Source of the DNA: Comamonas piscis
GTDB lineage: Bacteria > Pseudomonadota > Gammaproteobacteria > Burkholderiales > Burkholderiaceae_C
DNA: 64,000 nt
Assembly: GCF_014109725.1 (NCBI RefSeq)
Contig: NZ_CP058554.1
Coordinates: forward strand, 868,001 to 932,000
Direction of reading: 5' to 3'
The notes beneath the pieces are model-generated. The model saw nothing but the letters and a program-made list of their open reading frames with translations, had not been told where the DNA came from and made no database searches. Of the stretch, positions 52,191-60,473 are shown piece after piece (position 1 is the stretch's first letter; the number at the start of each line of letters is the position of its first letter). Made by a program: the position numbers and the translations under genes.

Positions 52191-53666
52191 ATGTCCAAGC
52201 TTGAACTGCTTCCCATCAACATCGCCGGCGAATGGCGCCTGGGTGCTGGCGATGAATCCCACAGCCTCTACCCCGCCACTGGCGAAGTGGTGGGCCGCCT
52301 GCGCGCACCCAGCCTGGCCGATGTGGACGAGGCCATCCGCAAGGCCGACCAGGCCTTTCGCCACAGCGGCTGGGCGCAGAAAAAGCCCCATGAGCGCGCC
52401 GCCGTGCTGCAGCGCGTGGCCCAACTGATCCGCGAGCGCGCTGAGCCACTGGCGCAGCTGCAGCGCCTTGACAACGGCAAGCCGATCAGCGAGACGCGCG
52501 CCCTGGTGGCCAGCGCTGCCGGCACTTTCCAGTTCTTTGCCGCGGCCTGCGAGACGATGGAAGAGACCCTGACGCCGCCCCGGGGCGATTGCATGACCAT
52601 GAGCGTCTACGAGCCCATGGGCGTGGTGGCCGCCATCACGCCCTGGAACTCGCCCATCGCCAGCGAGGCGCAGAAGATGGCCCCGGCGCTGGCGGCTGGC
52701 AATGCCGTGGTGGTCAAGCCCGCAGAAGCCACGCCCCTGCTGGCGCTGGAGCTGGCCAGGATCTGTGAACAAGCCGGTGTGCCCAAGGGCATCATCAGCG
52801 TGCTGCCCGGCCGTGGCTCGGTCATTGGCGATGCCATCACCCAGCATCCGCTGGTCAAGCGGGTGTCGTTCACCGGTGGCACCTCCACCGGCAAGCACAT
52901 CGCCCGCATTGCCGCCGACAAGATGATGCCGGTCTCGCTGGAGCTGGGCGGCAAGTCGGCCACCATGGTGCTCGAAGATGCCGACCTCGACCATGCCGTC
53001 AACGGCGTGCTCTACGGCATCTTCAGCTCCTCGGGCGAATCCTGCATCGCCGGCTCGCGGCTGTTTGTGGCGCGCAAGCTGTATGGCGACTTCATGGAGC
53101 GGCTGACGGCCAAGGCTGCGGCGCTGCGCGTGGGCGACCCCGCCGATGAGCGCACCCAGATGGGCCCGCTGATCAGCGCCAAGCACCGTGAATCGATCGA
53201 AAGCTATGTGCAGCTGGGCCTGTCAGAGGGCGGCCAACTGCGCACCGGCGGCCAGCGGCCCGAGGGCGCGCTCTATGAGCACGGCTATTACTACCGCCCC
53301 ACCATCCTCGAAGGCCTGAAGAACCAGGACCAGATCTGCCAGCAGGAGATCTTTGGCCCGGTGCTGGTGGCCATGCCTTTTGATGACGAAGCGGCCTTGC
53401 TGGAACAGGCCAATGACAGCGTCTATGCGCTGGCCGCCGGCATCTGGACGCGCGATTACAAGGCCGCCTGGCGTATTGGCCGGGCCGTGCAGGCCGGCAC
53501 CGTCTGGATCAACACCTACAAGCAGTTCTCCATCTCGACGCCGTTTGGCGGCTGGCGCGACAGCGGCCTGGGCCGCGAAAAAGGGCGCCTGGGCATCCAG
53601 CAGTACATGGAGCAAAAAAGCCTGTACTGGGGCCTGAACGAGGCACCACTGGCCTGGGCCAACTAA
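52191..53666 (+). CDS. NAD(P)-dependent aldehyde dehydrogenase
   Basis: A 491-residue ALDH. The oxyanion Asn 153 lies in ITPWNSPI, the general base Glu 251 in LELGGKSA and the catalytic Cys 285 in GESCIAGSR. TGGTSTGKHIA fits the cofactor loop, and the end PFGGWRDSGLGREKG is canonical. It most resembles the betaine/semialdehyde group. It would oxidise the aldehyde made by the ThDP decarboxylase or by ring cleavage to a carboxylate. It sits 19 bp after the aspartate dehydrogenase gene. Confidence 0.95.
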   Translation: MSKLELLPINIAGEWRLGAGDESHSLYPATGEVVGRLRAPSLADVDEAIRKADQAFRHSGWAQKKPHERAAVLQRVAQLIRERAEPLAQLQRLDNGKPISETRALVASAAGTFQFFAAACETMEETLTPPRGDCMTMSVYEPMGVVAAITPWNSPIASEAQKMAPALAAGNAVVVKPAEATPLLALELARICEQAGVPKGIISVLPGRGSVIGDAITQHPLVKRVSFTGGTSTGKHIARIAADKMMPVSLELGGKSATMVLEDADLDHAVNGVLYGIFSSSGESCIAGSRLFVARKLYGDFMERLTAKAAALRVGDPADERTQMGPLISAKHRESIESYVQLGLSEGGQLRTGGQRPEGALYEHGYYYRPTILEGLKNQDQICQQEIFGPVLVAMPFDDEAALLEQANDSVYALAAGIWTRDYKAAWRIGRAVQAGTVWINTYKQFSISTPFGGWRDSGLGREKGRLGIQQYMEQKSLYWGLNEAPLAWAN

Positions 53667-53675
53667 GGAAAGATC

Positions 53676-54638
53676 ATGAGCGTATTGGGCATTGACGAAA
53701 TCAGTTATGGCGCCGACGACCTGGCGGCCTGCCGCCAGTTCTTTCTCGACTGGGGTTTGGGCCTGGTCGAGGAGCAGGCCGAGCGCCTGGTGTTTGAGAC
53801 CTTGAACGGCTGCCGCGTGATCGTGGCCGCCAGCAGCCACCCCGATCTGCCGCCTGCCATCGAGGCCGGCCCCACCCTGCGCGAAGTCGTCTGGGGCGTG
53901 GAGAGCGCTGCCGACCTGGCACTCTACGAAAGCCGTATTGCGCAGCTGCCGGGCTTTGTGAAGCAGGGAGGCCGCATCGGCTGCACGGATCCCAACGGCC
54001 TGGCGCTGCGCCTGCAGGTCACGCAAAAGCGCGACCTCGACCTGCCCAGCGCCGAGTACAACACCTGGAGCCGCAAGGGCCGCATCGACCAGGCCAGCCC
54101 GGCCTACGAGCGCGCCCAGCCGATCGAGGTCGGCCATGTGGTCTTCTTCGTCAAGGATGTGCAGGCCTGCGAGCGCTTCTATGTGGAGCACTTCGGTTTT
54201 GCCGCATCGGACCGCTACCCCGAGCGGGGCGCCTTTCTGCGCACCGCGCCCGAGGGCGGCCACCACGACATCTTTTTGCTGCAGCGCCCCGACAAGCATG
54301 CCGGTCTCAACCATGTGGCCTTCACCGTGCGCGACATCCACGAGGTCTTCGGCGGCGGCATGCACATCTCGCGCTGCGGCTGGGACACCCAGCTCGGTCC
54401 CGGCCGCCACCCGGTGTCTTCCGCCTATTTCTGGTACTTCAAGAACCCGGCCGGCGCCCTGGTGGAGTACTACGCCGACGAGGACCAGCTGACGGCCGAC
54501 TGGCAGCCGCGCGAGTTCGAACCCGGCCCCACGGTGTTTGCCGAATGGGCGATCGATGGCGGCATTGATGGCAACACCCGCCGCCAAAAGGGCGTGGGCG
54601 CTGCGGACGGCAAGTTCCTCACCGACAAACGCCACTGA
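53676..54638 (+). CDS. VOC-superfamily two-domain dioxygenase (extradiol type)
   Basis: A 320-residue protein with two VOC modules of the type I extradiol dioxygenase layout. The second module carries the complete facial triad: His 154 (IEVGHVVFF), His 213 (GLNHVAFTV) and Glu 264 (LVEYYADE). The first module (DEISYGADDLAACRQFF) has lost metal ligands, as usual. This predicts Fe(II)- or Mn(II)-dependent cleavage of a catecholic or related ring. The exact substrate is unknown. It starts 10 bp after the aldehyde dehydrogenase gene. Confidence 0.88.
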   Translation: MSVLGIDEISYGADDLAACRQFFLDWGLGLVEEQAERLVFETLNGCRVIVAASSHPDLPPAIEAGPTLREVVWGVESAADLALYESRIAQLPGFVKQGGRIGCTDPNGLALRLQVTQKRDLDLPSAEYNTWSRKGRIDQASPAYERAQPIEVGHVVFFVKDVQACERFYVEHFGFAASDRYPERGAFLRTAPEGGHHDIFLLQRPDKHAGLNHVAFTVRDIHEVFGGGMHISRCGWDTQLGPGRHPVSSAYFWYFKNPAGALVEYYADEDQLTADWQPREFEPGPTVFAEWAIDGGIDGNTRRQKGVGAADGKFLTDKRH

Positions 54639-54664
54639 TCCGATCCGAGACGGAGTTCCCCGCG

Positions 54665-55660
54665 ATGCAAAGACGCATGCTCATCCCCACCTTGTTGGCC
54701 CTGGCCAGCGCTGCGGCGCTGCCCTTGGCGCAGGCACAGAGCCCGGCCGATGGCCGCCAGGCGCTGGCTGCCGCGCCGTTCACCATCATTGCGCCCTTTC
54801 CGCCGGGCGGCCCGGTCGACACCTTGGCGCGCATGCTCTCGAATGGGCTGGCGGCGCAGTACAAGCAGGTGTCCATCGTGGACAACCGCACGGGCGCCAA
54901 CGGCAATATCGGCATCGAGGCAGCCAAGCGCGCCAAAGCCGATGGCCACACGCTGCTGGTGGTGCCCCAGGGCAATCTGACGATCAACCCGACCCTGATG
55001 CCCAAGCTGCACTACAGCGTGGAGGGTGACTTCGTGCCGGTGACCTCGCTGGCGCGCACCGCCAATGTGATCGCGGTGCACCCGTCGGTGCCCGCCAAGA
55101 CCATTGCGGAGCTGGTGGCGCTGGCCAAGCAAAAACCGGGTGGGATCGGCTATGCCTCGCCCGGCGTGGGCAGCAGCCTGCACCTGGCGGGCGAGCTCTT
55201 CGGCCAGCAGGCGGGCGTGAACTTTCTGCATGTGGCCTACAAGGGCACGGCCCCGGGCCTGAACGATGTGCTGGGCGGCACGGTGCCGATGATCATCGGC
55301 AACCTGCCCACCCTGCTGCCGCATATCCAGTCCGGCAAGCTGCGAGCGCTGGCCGTGACCGATGCCCAGCGCAGCGCGGAGCTGTCGGATGTATCGACGC
55401 TGGCCGAGGCCGGTGTACCGGGTGTGGCGCTGTCGTCCTGGTATGGCGTGATGGCGCCCAAGGGCACGCCAGCGGCCGTGCTGGCGCAGTTGCAGCAGGA
55501 CCTGGGGCAGATCTTCAACGAGCCGACCAGCAAGGCGCAACTGCAAAAGCAGGGCCTCAGTGTCTGGATAGTAGAGGGCGCGAAGTTCGGCGATGTGATC
55601 CGCAGCGAGACCGCTGAATGGGCGCCCATCATCAAGCGCCGAGGGATCGAGGCGCAGTAG
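54665..55660 (+). CDS. Bug/TctC-family solute-binding protein of the catabolic block
   Basis: A 331-residue periplasmic receptor with signal peptide (cleavage near AQA-Q at 24). Bug marks: PFTIIAPFPPGGPVDTLAR, VDNRTGANGNIGIEAAKRA, GYASPGVGSSLHLAGELF and VAYKGTAPGLNDVLGGTV. As part of the block it should collect the pathway's substrate, presumably a carboxylate. No TctA/TctB genes accompany it, while a porin and an MFS permease are encoded downstream, so the receptor may deliver to another carrier or serve as a sensor. Confidence 0.92.
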   Translation: MQRRMLIPTLLALASAAALPLAQAQSPADGRQALAAAPFTIIAPFPPGGPVDTLARMLSNGLAAQYKQVSIVDNRTGANGNIGIEAAKRAKADGHTLLVVPQGNLTINPTLMPKLHYSVEGDFVPVTSLARTANVIAVHPSVPAKTIAELVALAKQKPGGIGYASPGVGSSLHLAGELFGQQAGVNFLHVAYKGTAPGLNDVLGGTVPMIIGNLPTLLPHIQSGKLRALAVTDAQRSAELSDVSTLAEAGVPGVALSSWYGVMAPKGTPAAVLAQLQQDLGQIFNEPTSKAQLQKQGLSVWIVEGAKFGDVIRSETAEWAPIIKRRGIEAQ

Positions 55661-55802
55661 CAGACCCGCGCGCCGATCCCCAGCGCCCAGACCGCCAGCG
55701 ACATGGCCCCCGCCACCCCAGGGCGGACGAAAAGTGCCCCAGCCCCAGCACCCAGTGCGGGGCAGCGAGGCAGAGCGAAGCAATTTAGAAGGAGTTTCCA
55801 CG

Positions 55803-56024
55803 ATGGCTGTTGAACGATACCTTGAACCGCACCAGGCCCGCCAGCGCCCTGCGACCCTGTTTGAAGACCTGCTGGGCGATGCGATAGAGCGCGCCTTTGG
55901 CGAAGGCGTGCAGACCCTGCCCGAGCTGGTGGCCTATATCAACCGCAGCGGCCCGGCCGGGGAGAACGGCGAGGCCTGGACTGAACCCAGCTTTGCCGCG
56001 CTGATGCAACGCCTGGGCCACTAA
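55803..56024 (+). CDS. Small protein (73 aa) with recombinase-like helix-turn-helix, Rieske-associated
   Basis: A 73-residue protein: an N-terminal YLEPHQARQRPATLFEDLLGDAIERAF segment and a C-terminal helix-turn-helix that resembles the end of serine recombinases (LPELVAYINRSG...GEAWTEPSFAALMQRLG). It starts at ATG 55803 with a strong AGAAGGAG site and lies 19 bp before the Rieske oxygenase gene. Similar small proteins occur next to Rieske oxygenases in related bacteria (recollection, not checked). It is too short to be a full transcription factor; a role as an accessory subunit or DNA-binding modulator is open. Confidence 0.8.
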   Translation: MAVERYLEPHQARQRPATLFEDLLGDAIERAFGEGVQTLPELVAYINRSGPAGENGEAWTEPSFAALMQRLGH

Positions 56025-56043
56025 AGCAAGAAAGGAGCACGCC

Positions 56044-57069
56044 ATGCATGTACAAACCATCTCTATCAATCCTGTGGACCGCTTGCTCAGCAAGGGCCTG
56101 CAGAATCTCTGGTACCCCGTCTGCCCCTCCGACTTTGTGCAGGACAAACCGGTCTCGCTGCGCCGCTTTGGCTACAAGATCGCGCTCTGGCGCGATGCCG
56201 CGGGCCAGGTGCATGCGCTGGAGGACCATTGCCCGCACCGGGGCGCGCCACTGTCGCAAGGCGTGATCCTCGGCGACCGCCTTGCCTGCCCCTACCACGG
56301 CGTCGAAGTGCGCTGCGATGGCACGGTGACCAAGGTGCCAGGCAGCCCGGGCTGCAAGCTGGAAGGCGCGCGCGCCGCGCTGGATTTCCATGTGCATGAA
56401 GCGCATGGCGCCATCTTTCTCTTCAACAGCGACACGCATGTGGATGCGCCGCCCGCCTTCCGCATGCCCGAGGAGCTGACCTCGCCCGAGTATTCGAACT
56501 TCCTCTGCTATGCCGAATGGCGTACCGACTACCGCTACGCGATCGACAACGTGATGGACCCGATGCATGGCACGTTTTTGCACAAGCAGTCGCACTCCAT
56601 GGCCGACGGCGACAGCAAGGCCACCTTCCAGGTGCGCGAGACCGATCTGGGCTTTGTGTTTGAGAAGGCGGGCCAGCGCGGTGTGAACTTTGACTGGACG
56701 GAGTGGGGCGAGACCGACATGCACTGGATGCGGCTGGAGATTCCCTATCCCAAGACCGGTGGCCCCGGTGGCAATTTCGCCATCATCGCCTGCGTCACCC
56801 CGATCAGCCCCGAGCTCTGCGCGGTGTTCTTCTGGCGCTGCCGCCGCGTGCAGGGCTGGATGCGCGACACCTGGCGCTTTCTCTACCGCAACCGCCTGGA
56901 GGCGCGCCACTGGACGGTGCTGGAGCAGGACCGCGTGATGATGGAGCAGATGGAGCTGGATGCCAACGAGCGCGAGAACCTCTACCAGCATGACATTGGT
57001 CTGGTGCGTCTGCGCCGCCGCCTGCGCCGCCTGGCCGAGGAACAACTGGAAGGAAGTGGCGCAGCATGA
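56044..57069 (+). CDS. Rieske non-haem iron oxygenase, alpha subunit (VanA/phthalate-type)
   Basis: A 341-residue terminal oxygenase. The Rieske cluster ligands are Cys 63/His 65 (DHCPHRG) and Cys 82/His 85 (ACPYHG). The mononuclear iron site is DNVMDPMHGTFLH: Asp 172, His 175 and His 180. No beta subunit is encoded, so it belongs to the alpha-only class with a VanB-type reductase, as in vanillate demethylase and phthalate-type hydroxylases. It would add oxygen to, or demethylate, an aromatic substrate. Its stop overlaps the reductase start (ATGA). Confidence 0.95.
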   Translation: MHVQTISINPVDRLLSKGLQNLWYPVCPSDFVQDKPVSLRRFGYKIALWRDAAGQVHALEDHCPHRGAPLSQGVILGDRLACPYHGVEVRCDGTVTKVPGSPGCKLEGARAALDFHVHEAHGAIFLFNSDTHVDAPPAFRMPEELTSPEYSNFLCYAEWRTDYRYAIDNVMDPMHGTFLHKQSHSMADGDSKATFQVRETDLGFVFEKAGQRGVNFDWTEWGETDMHWMRLEIPYPKTGGPGGNFAIIACVTPISPELCAVFFWRCRRVQGWMRDTWRFLYRNRLEARHWTVLEQDRVMMEQMELDANERENLYQHDIGLVRLRRRLRRLAEEQLEGSGAA

Positions 57070-58025
57070 CGACGACCTTGCAGGCCTTTGTGCACACGCT
57101 GCGCTTTGAGGCCCAGGACACCATCAGTGTCGAGCTGCGCCCGGTGGATGGGGGCGAGCTGCCGGCATTCACGGCCGGCTCCCACATCGACCTGCACCTC
57201 CCCAATGGGCTGGTGCGCAGCTACTCGCTGTCCAACGACAGCCGCGAACGGCACCGCTATGTCGTAGGCGTGCTGCGCGACCGTGCCAGCCGGGGCGGCT
57301 CGCGCTGCGTGCATGAGGCGCTGCGCGTGGGCATGCCCATCAGCATCTCCGAGCCGCGCAACCATTTCGCACTGGACGAAAGCGCCCGCCATACGGTGCT
57401 GGTGGCCGGTGGCATCGGCATCACGCCCATGCTGTGCATGGCGCGCCGGCTGCAGAGCCAGGGCAGCTCTTTCGAGATGCTCTACTTTGCGCGTGACCGC
57501 CGCAGTGCCGCCTTTCTGGCCGAGCTGCAGGCGCTGGGCATGCCGCTGCAGCTGCACTTCGATGCCGAGGCGGGTGGCCCGCCCGATCTGCGGGCGCTGC
57601 TGGCCCAGCACGGTGCCGATGCCGGTCTGCACCACTATGCCTGCGGCCCGACGCCAATGCTCGATGCCTTCGAGCGCGTCTGCAGCGAGCTGGGCCATGC
57701 CAACGCCCACATCGAGCGCTTCAGCCCGGTCGAGGTCCAGGCGGCCAGCGATGCCCGCAGCAACTACACGGTCGAGCTCAAGCGCAGCGGCCGTGTCATC
57801 GAGATCACAGCCGAGCAATCACTGCTGGACACCTTGTTGGCAGCGGGCGTCGATATCGGCCACAGCTGCTGCGAAGGGGTCTGCGGCTCCTGCGAAACCC
57901 GGGTGCTCAGCGGCGTGCCCGACCACCGCGACTCGGTGCTCAGTGCCAAGGAAAAGGCGGGCAACCAGGTGATGATGCTCTGCGTCTCCGGCTGCAAGAG
58001 CGAGGCGCTGGTTCTGGATCTCTAA
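57066..58025 (+). CDS. Rieske oxygenase reductase (FMN/NAD and plant-type 2Fe-2S, VanB-like)
   Basis: A 319-residue class IA reductase. The N-terminal flavin domain contains RSYSLSND, the NAD domain VAGGIGITPMLCMARRL and CGPTPML, and the C-terminal ferredoxin domain the cluster ligands CCEGVCGSC and a distal Cys in LCVSGC. It passes electrons from NADH to the Rieske oxygenase directly upstream, with which it overlaps by four bases. The reversed domain order (flavin, NAD, ferredoxin) is typical of phthalate dioxygenase reductase relatives. Confidence 0.95.
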   Translation: MTTTLQAFVHTLRFEAQDTISVELRPVDGGELPAFTAGSHIDLHLPNGLVRSYSLSNDSRERHRYVVGVLRDRASRGGSRCVHEALRVGMPISISEPRNHFALDESARHTVLVAGGIGITPMLCMARRLQSQGSSFEMLYFARDRRSAAFLAELQALGMPLQLHFDAEAGGPPDLRALLAQHGADAGLHHYACGPTPMLDAFERVCSELGHANAHIERFSPVEVQAASDARSNYTVELKRSGRVIEITAEQSLLDTLLAAGVDIGHSCCEGVCGSCETRVLSGVPDHRDSVLSAKEKAGNQVMMLCVSGCKSEALVLDL

Positions 58026-58059
58026 ACCGCACACAGACACACAACAAAGAGACAACACC

Positions 58060-59115
58060 ATGAAAAAAATCGCGATTGCCGCTGGCTTGGCCAGCCTGGC
58101 AGGGATAGCTGCAGCCCAATCCAAGGTCGAGGTGTTCGGCGTCATCGACACCAACATCACCCGTTTGACGGGCACGGGCACGTCCAGCAAGCTGGGCCTG
58201 GCCACCGGGGGGGCCAATATCAGCCGGCTGGGATTTCGCGGTACCGAAGACCTGGGCGGCAACCTGAAGGCCGGCTTTTGGCTGGAGGCGGGTTTGGATT
58301 CGGATACCGGCGCCGGCAAGGCGGCGGGCAGCACGGGCCTGGGTTTCAACCGCCGCTCCACGGTGAGCCTGCTCGGTGATTTGGGTGAGCTGCGTCTGGG
58401 CCGGGACGATTCGGCCAGCTTTCTCAGCACCCTGATCTTTGATCCCTTTCTGACCAATGGCGTGGGCGGCACGGGGGCCTTCAGCATCCTGGGCGTTCCG
58501 GCGGCGGGAACCTCCACCGGCGGCGCACCCATCCAGATCAGCAATGCCCTCAGCTACCTGCTGCCGGCCAGCCTGGGCGGCTTCTACGGCCAGGCCCAGC
58601 TGGCCTTTGGCGAACATACCAAGGCAGAGCCCAACAAGAACCAGGGCGACTACCGAGGCCTGCGCCTGGGCTACCGCCAAGGCGCTTTCAACGGCGCGCT
58701 GGCCATGGGCCGCTTCTATGGCGACAGCCCAGACAACAACGTCAGCGCCAGCAACCTGGGCCTGAGCTATGACCTGGGTGTGGTCAAACCGATGCTGATC
58801 TGGGCGCGTGAAAAGCGCGGCGCACTGAAGGTGACGGTGCTGCAGCTCGGTGCCACGGCGCCGCTGGGCCCGGGTGAGCTGCGCGCTTCGCTGGGCCACT
58901 ACAACACGGCCGGCAGCGATGCGGACTGGAACAAGGTCGCGCTGGGCTATGGCTACAACTTCAGCAAGCGCACCCAGGTCTACGGCACGCTGGCCTACCT
59001 GAAGAACAAGAGTGGTGCCAACCGCGCCATCGGCGTTCAAGGCCTCAGCGCCACCGGCGCCGCGATGGGCGGCAAGTCCAGCGGCATGGAGCTGGGCATC
59101 CGCCACTTCTTCTGA
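58060..59115 (+). CDS. Gram-negative porin (Porin_4 family)
   Basis: A 351-residue outer-membrane porin. The signal peptide MKKIAIAAGLASLAGIAAA is cleaved before QSKVEVFGVIDTNI, the typical betaproteobacterial porin start. The barrel contains GFRGTEDLGGNLKAGFWLE, LSLLGDLGELRLGRD and the C-terminal strand MELGIRHFF with terminal Phe, the BAM recognition signal. In this block it probably admits the catabolic substrate. Confidence 0.95.
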   Translation: MKKIAIAAGLASLAGIAAAQSKVEVFGVIDTNITRLTGTGTSSKLGLATGGANISRLGFRGTEDLGGNLKAGFWLEAGLDSDTGAGKAAGSTGLGFNRRSTVSLLGDLGELRLGRDDSASFLSTLIFDPFLTNGVGGTGAFSILGVPAAGTSTGGAPIQISNALSYLLPASLGGFYGQAQLAFGEHTKAEPNKNQGDYRGLRLGYRQGAFNGALAMGRFYGDSPDNNVSASNLGLSYDLGVVKPMLIWAREKRGALKVTVLQLGATAPLGPGELRASLGHYNTAGSDADWNKVALGYGYNFSKRTQVYGTLAYLKNKSGANRAIGVQGLSATGAAMGGKSSGMELGIRHFF

Positions 59116-59160
59116 TCCACCACCCGAGCCTGCTTTTTTATCTTTGAGGAAAGTCGCACC

Positions 59161-60429
59161 ATGAATGACTCCCGTTCCATGCGCTGGTGGGGTGTGCTCA
59201 CCCTGTTTGTGGTTGTTGCCATCTCTTATGTGGACCGGATCAATATCTCGGTCCTGATCACGGACCGTGATTTCCTGTCGCACATCGGCCTGACGGTGGA
59301 TGACCGCACGCGCCAGGGCCTGCTGGCCACCGCCTTCATGGTGGGCTATGGCGTGTCATCGTTGGTGCTGACGCCGTTTTGCGCGGCGCTGTTTGGCGTG
59401 CGGCGCAGCCTGATTGGCGGCTTGCTGCTCTGGGGCGTGGTCACCTTTCTGTCGCCGGCGATGAGCAGCTATGGCCTGCTGCTGGCATCGCGCATTTTGC
59501 TGGGCGTCTCCGAGGGTCCGTTGTTCTCGCTGGCGGGCAGCTACATCAAGGCGCATTTCGAGAGCCGCGAAAACGGCAAGCCCAATTCGCTGGTCAACAT
59601 GGGCACCGGGGTCGGGCTGGCCGTGGGCTACCCGCTGGTCGGCTATCTGGTGGTGGGGCATGACTGGGAAACCTCCTTCCATGTGCTGGGCCTTATCAAT
59701 GTGCTGCTCGGGATTCCGCTGGTCTGGGCCTTTGTGCGCATGCCCAAGGTCGAGACCGGCCTGCCCAAGCCCCAGTCGCTGGGCCAGGCCGTCGGCCAGG
59801 TGGGCAGCATCGTGCGGGGCGCCATGCAGACGCGCTACCTCTGGCTCATCACCGTGCTGACGGCCGCTTTTCTGTCCTACCTCTGGGGCAGCAGCAACTG
59901 GCTGCCGGCCTACCTGCAGGAGTCGCGTGGCTTTTCGATGCGCGAGATGGGCTGGCTGGCCTCGCTGCCGCAGTATGCGGCCGTGGCTGCGGTGTTTGTG
60001 GGGGGCATGCTGATCGACCGCATCGCGCGCAGGCAGGTGCCGCTGATCTTTGTGTTCGGCAGCATCGGCGTGGCGCTGGCCGTGTGGCTGGCCCTCCATA
60101 TGGAAGACCGCTATGCCGCCGCCTACTGCCTGATCGCCGCCAATTTTTGCTGGGGGCTGATGAGCCCGGCCATCCCGAGCACCGTGCAGTACTTTGCGCG
60201 GCCCGAGCATATTGCCAGCGCCTACGGGGTGGTGAATGGGGCCGGCAGCCTCGTGGCGGGCTTTATGCCGGCCATCATGGGGGCAGTGATCGGTGCGCTC
60301 TCGGCCAGCAACGGCGTGAGCGCTGGCTTTTTTGCCGGGTTTGCGGCGCTGATAGGCACGCAGCTGGTGGTCATGACCTGCGGCATCATTCTCTGGGTGC
60401 GCGAGCGCCGCAATACGCCGCAGGCATAA
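59161..60429 (+). CDS. MFS permease of the anion:cation symporter type
   Basis: A 422-residue transporter with 12 helices. The start RWWGVLTLFVVVAISYVDRINISV is typical of the ACS family (hexuronate, galactonate, phthalate carriers), followed by GYGVSSLVLTPFCAALFGVRRSLI and LGVSEGPLFSLAGSYIKAHFESRENGK. Members import carboxylates with protons. As the last gene of the block it is the best candidate for inner-membrane uptake of the substrate. A bidirectional terminator follows at once. Confidence 0.93.
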   Translation: MNDSRSMRWWGVLTLFVVVAISYVDRINISVLITDRDFLSHIGLTVDDRTRQGLLATAFMVGYGVSSLVLTPFCAALFGVRRSLIGGLLLWGVVTFLSPAMSSYGLLLASRILLGVSEGPLFSLAGSYIKAHFESRENGKPNSLVNMGTGVGLAVGYPLVGYLVVGHDWETSFHVLGLINVLLGIPLVWAFVRMPKVETGLPKPQSLGQAVGQVGSIVRGAMQTRYLWLITVLTAAFLSYLWGSSNWLPAYLQESRGFSMREMGWLASLPQYAAVAAVFVGGMLIDRIARRQVPLIFVFGSIGVALAVWLALHMEDRYAAAYCLIAANFCWGLMSPAIPSTVQYFARPEHIASAYGVVNGAGSLVAGFMPAIMGAVIGALSASNGVSAGFFAGFAALIGTQLVVMTCGIILWVRERRNTPQA

Positions 60430-60456
60430 AAAATGAGCGCCTGGCGCTCATTTTTC
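60430..60456. terminator. Bidirectional terminator between the catabolic block and corA
   Basis: TGAGCGC (60434-60440) pairs with GCGCTCA (60444-60450), with A-rich and T-rich flanks on both sides (AAAAAA before and TTTTT after). It serves the MFS gene on + and corA on - strand, whose stop lies at 60474. Confidence 0.9.
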
Positions 60457-60473
60457 TTGGAGGATGGCGGCGG

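Noticed and set aside
54665..55660. Complete tripartite TctABC uptake system in the catabolic block
   Set aside because: Only the binding protein is present; no TctA or TctB-like membrane genes were found in the window.
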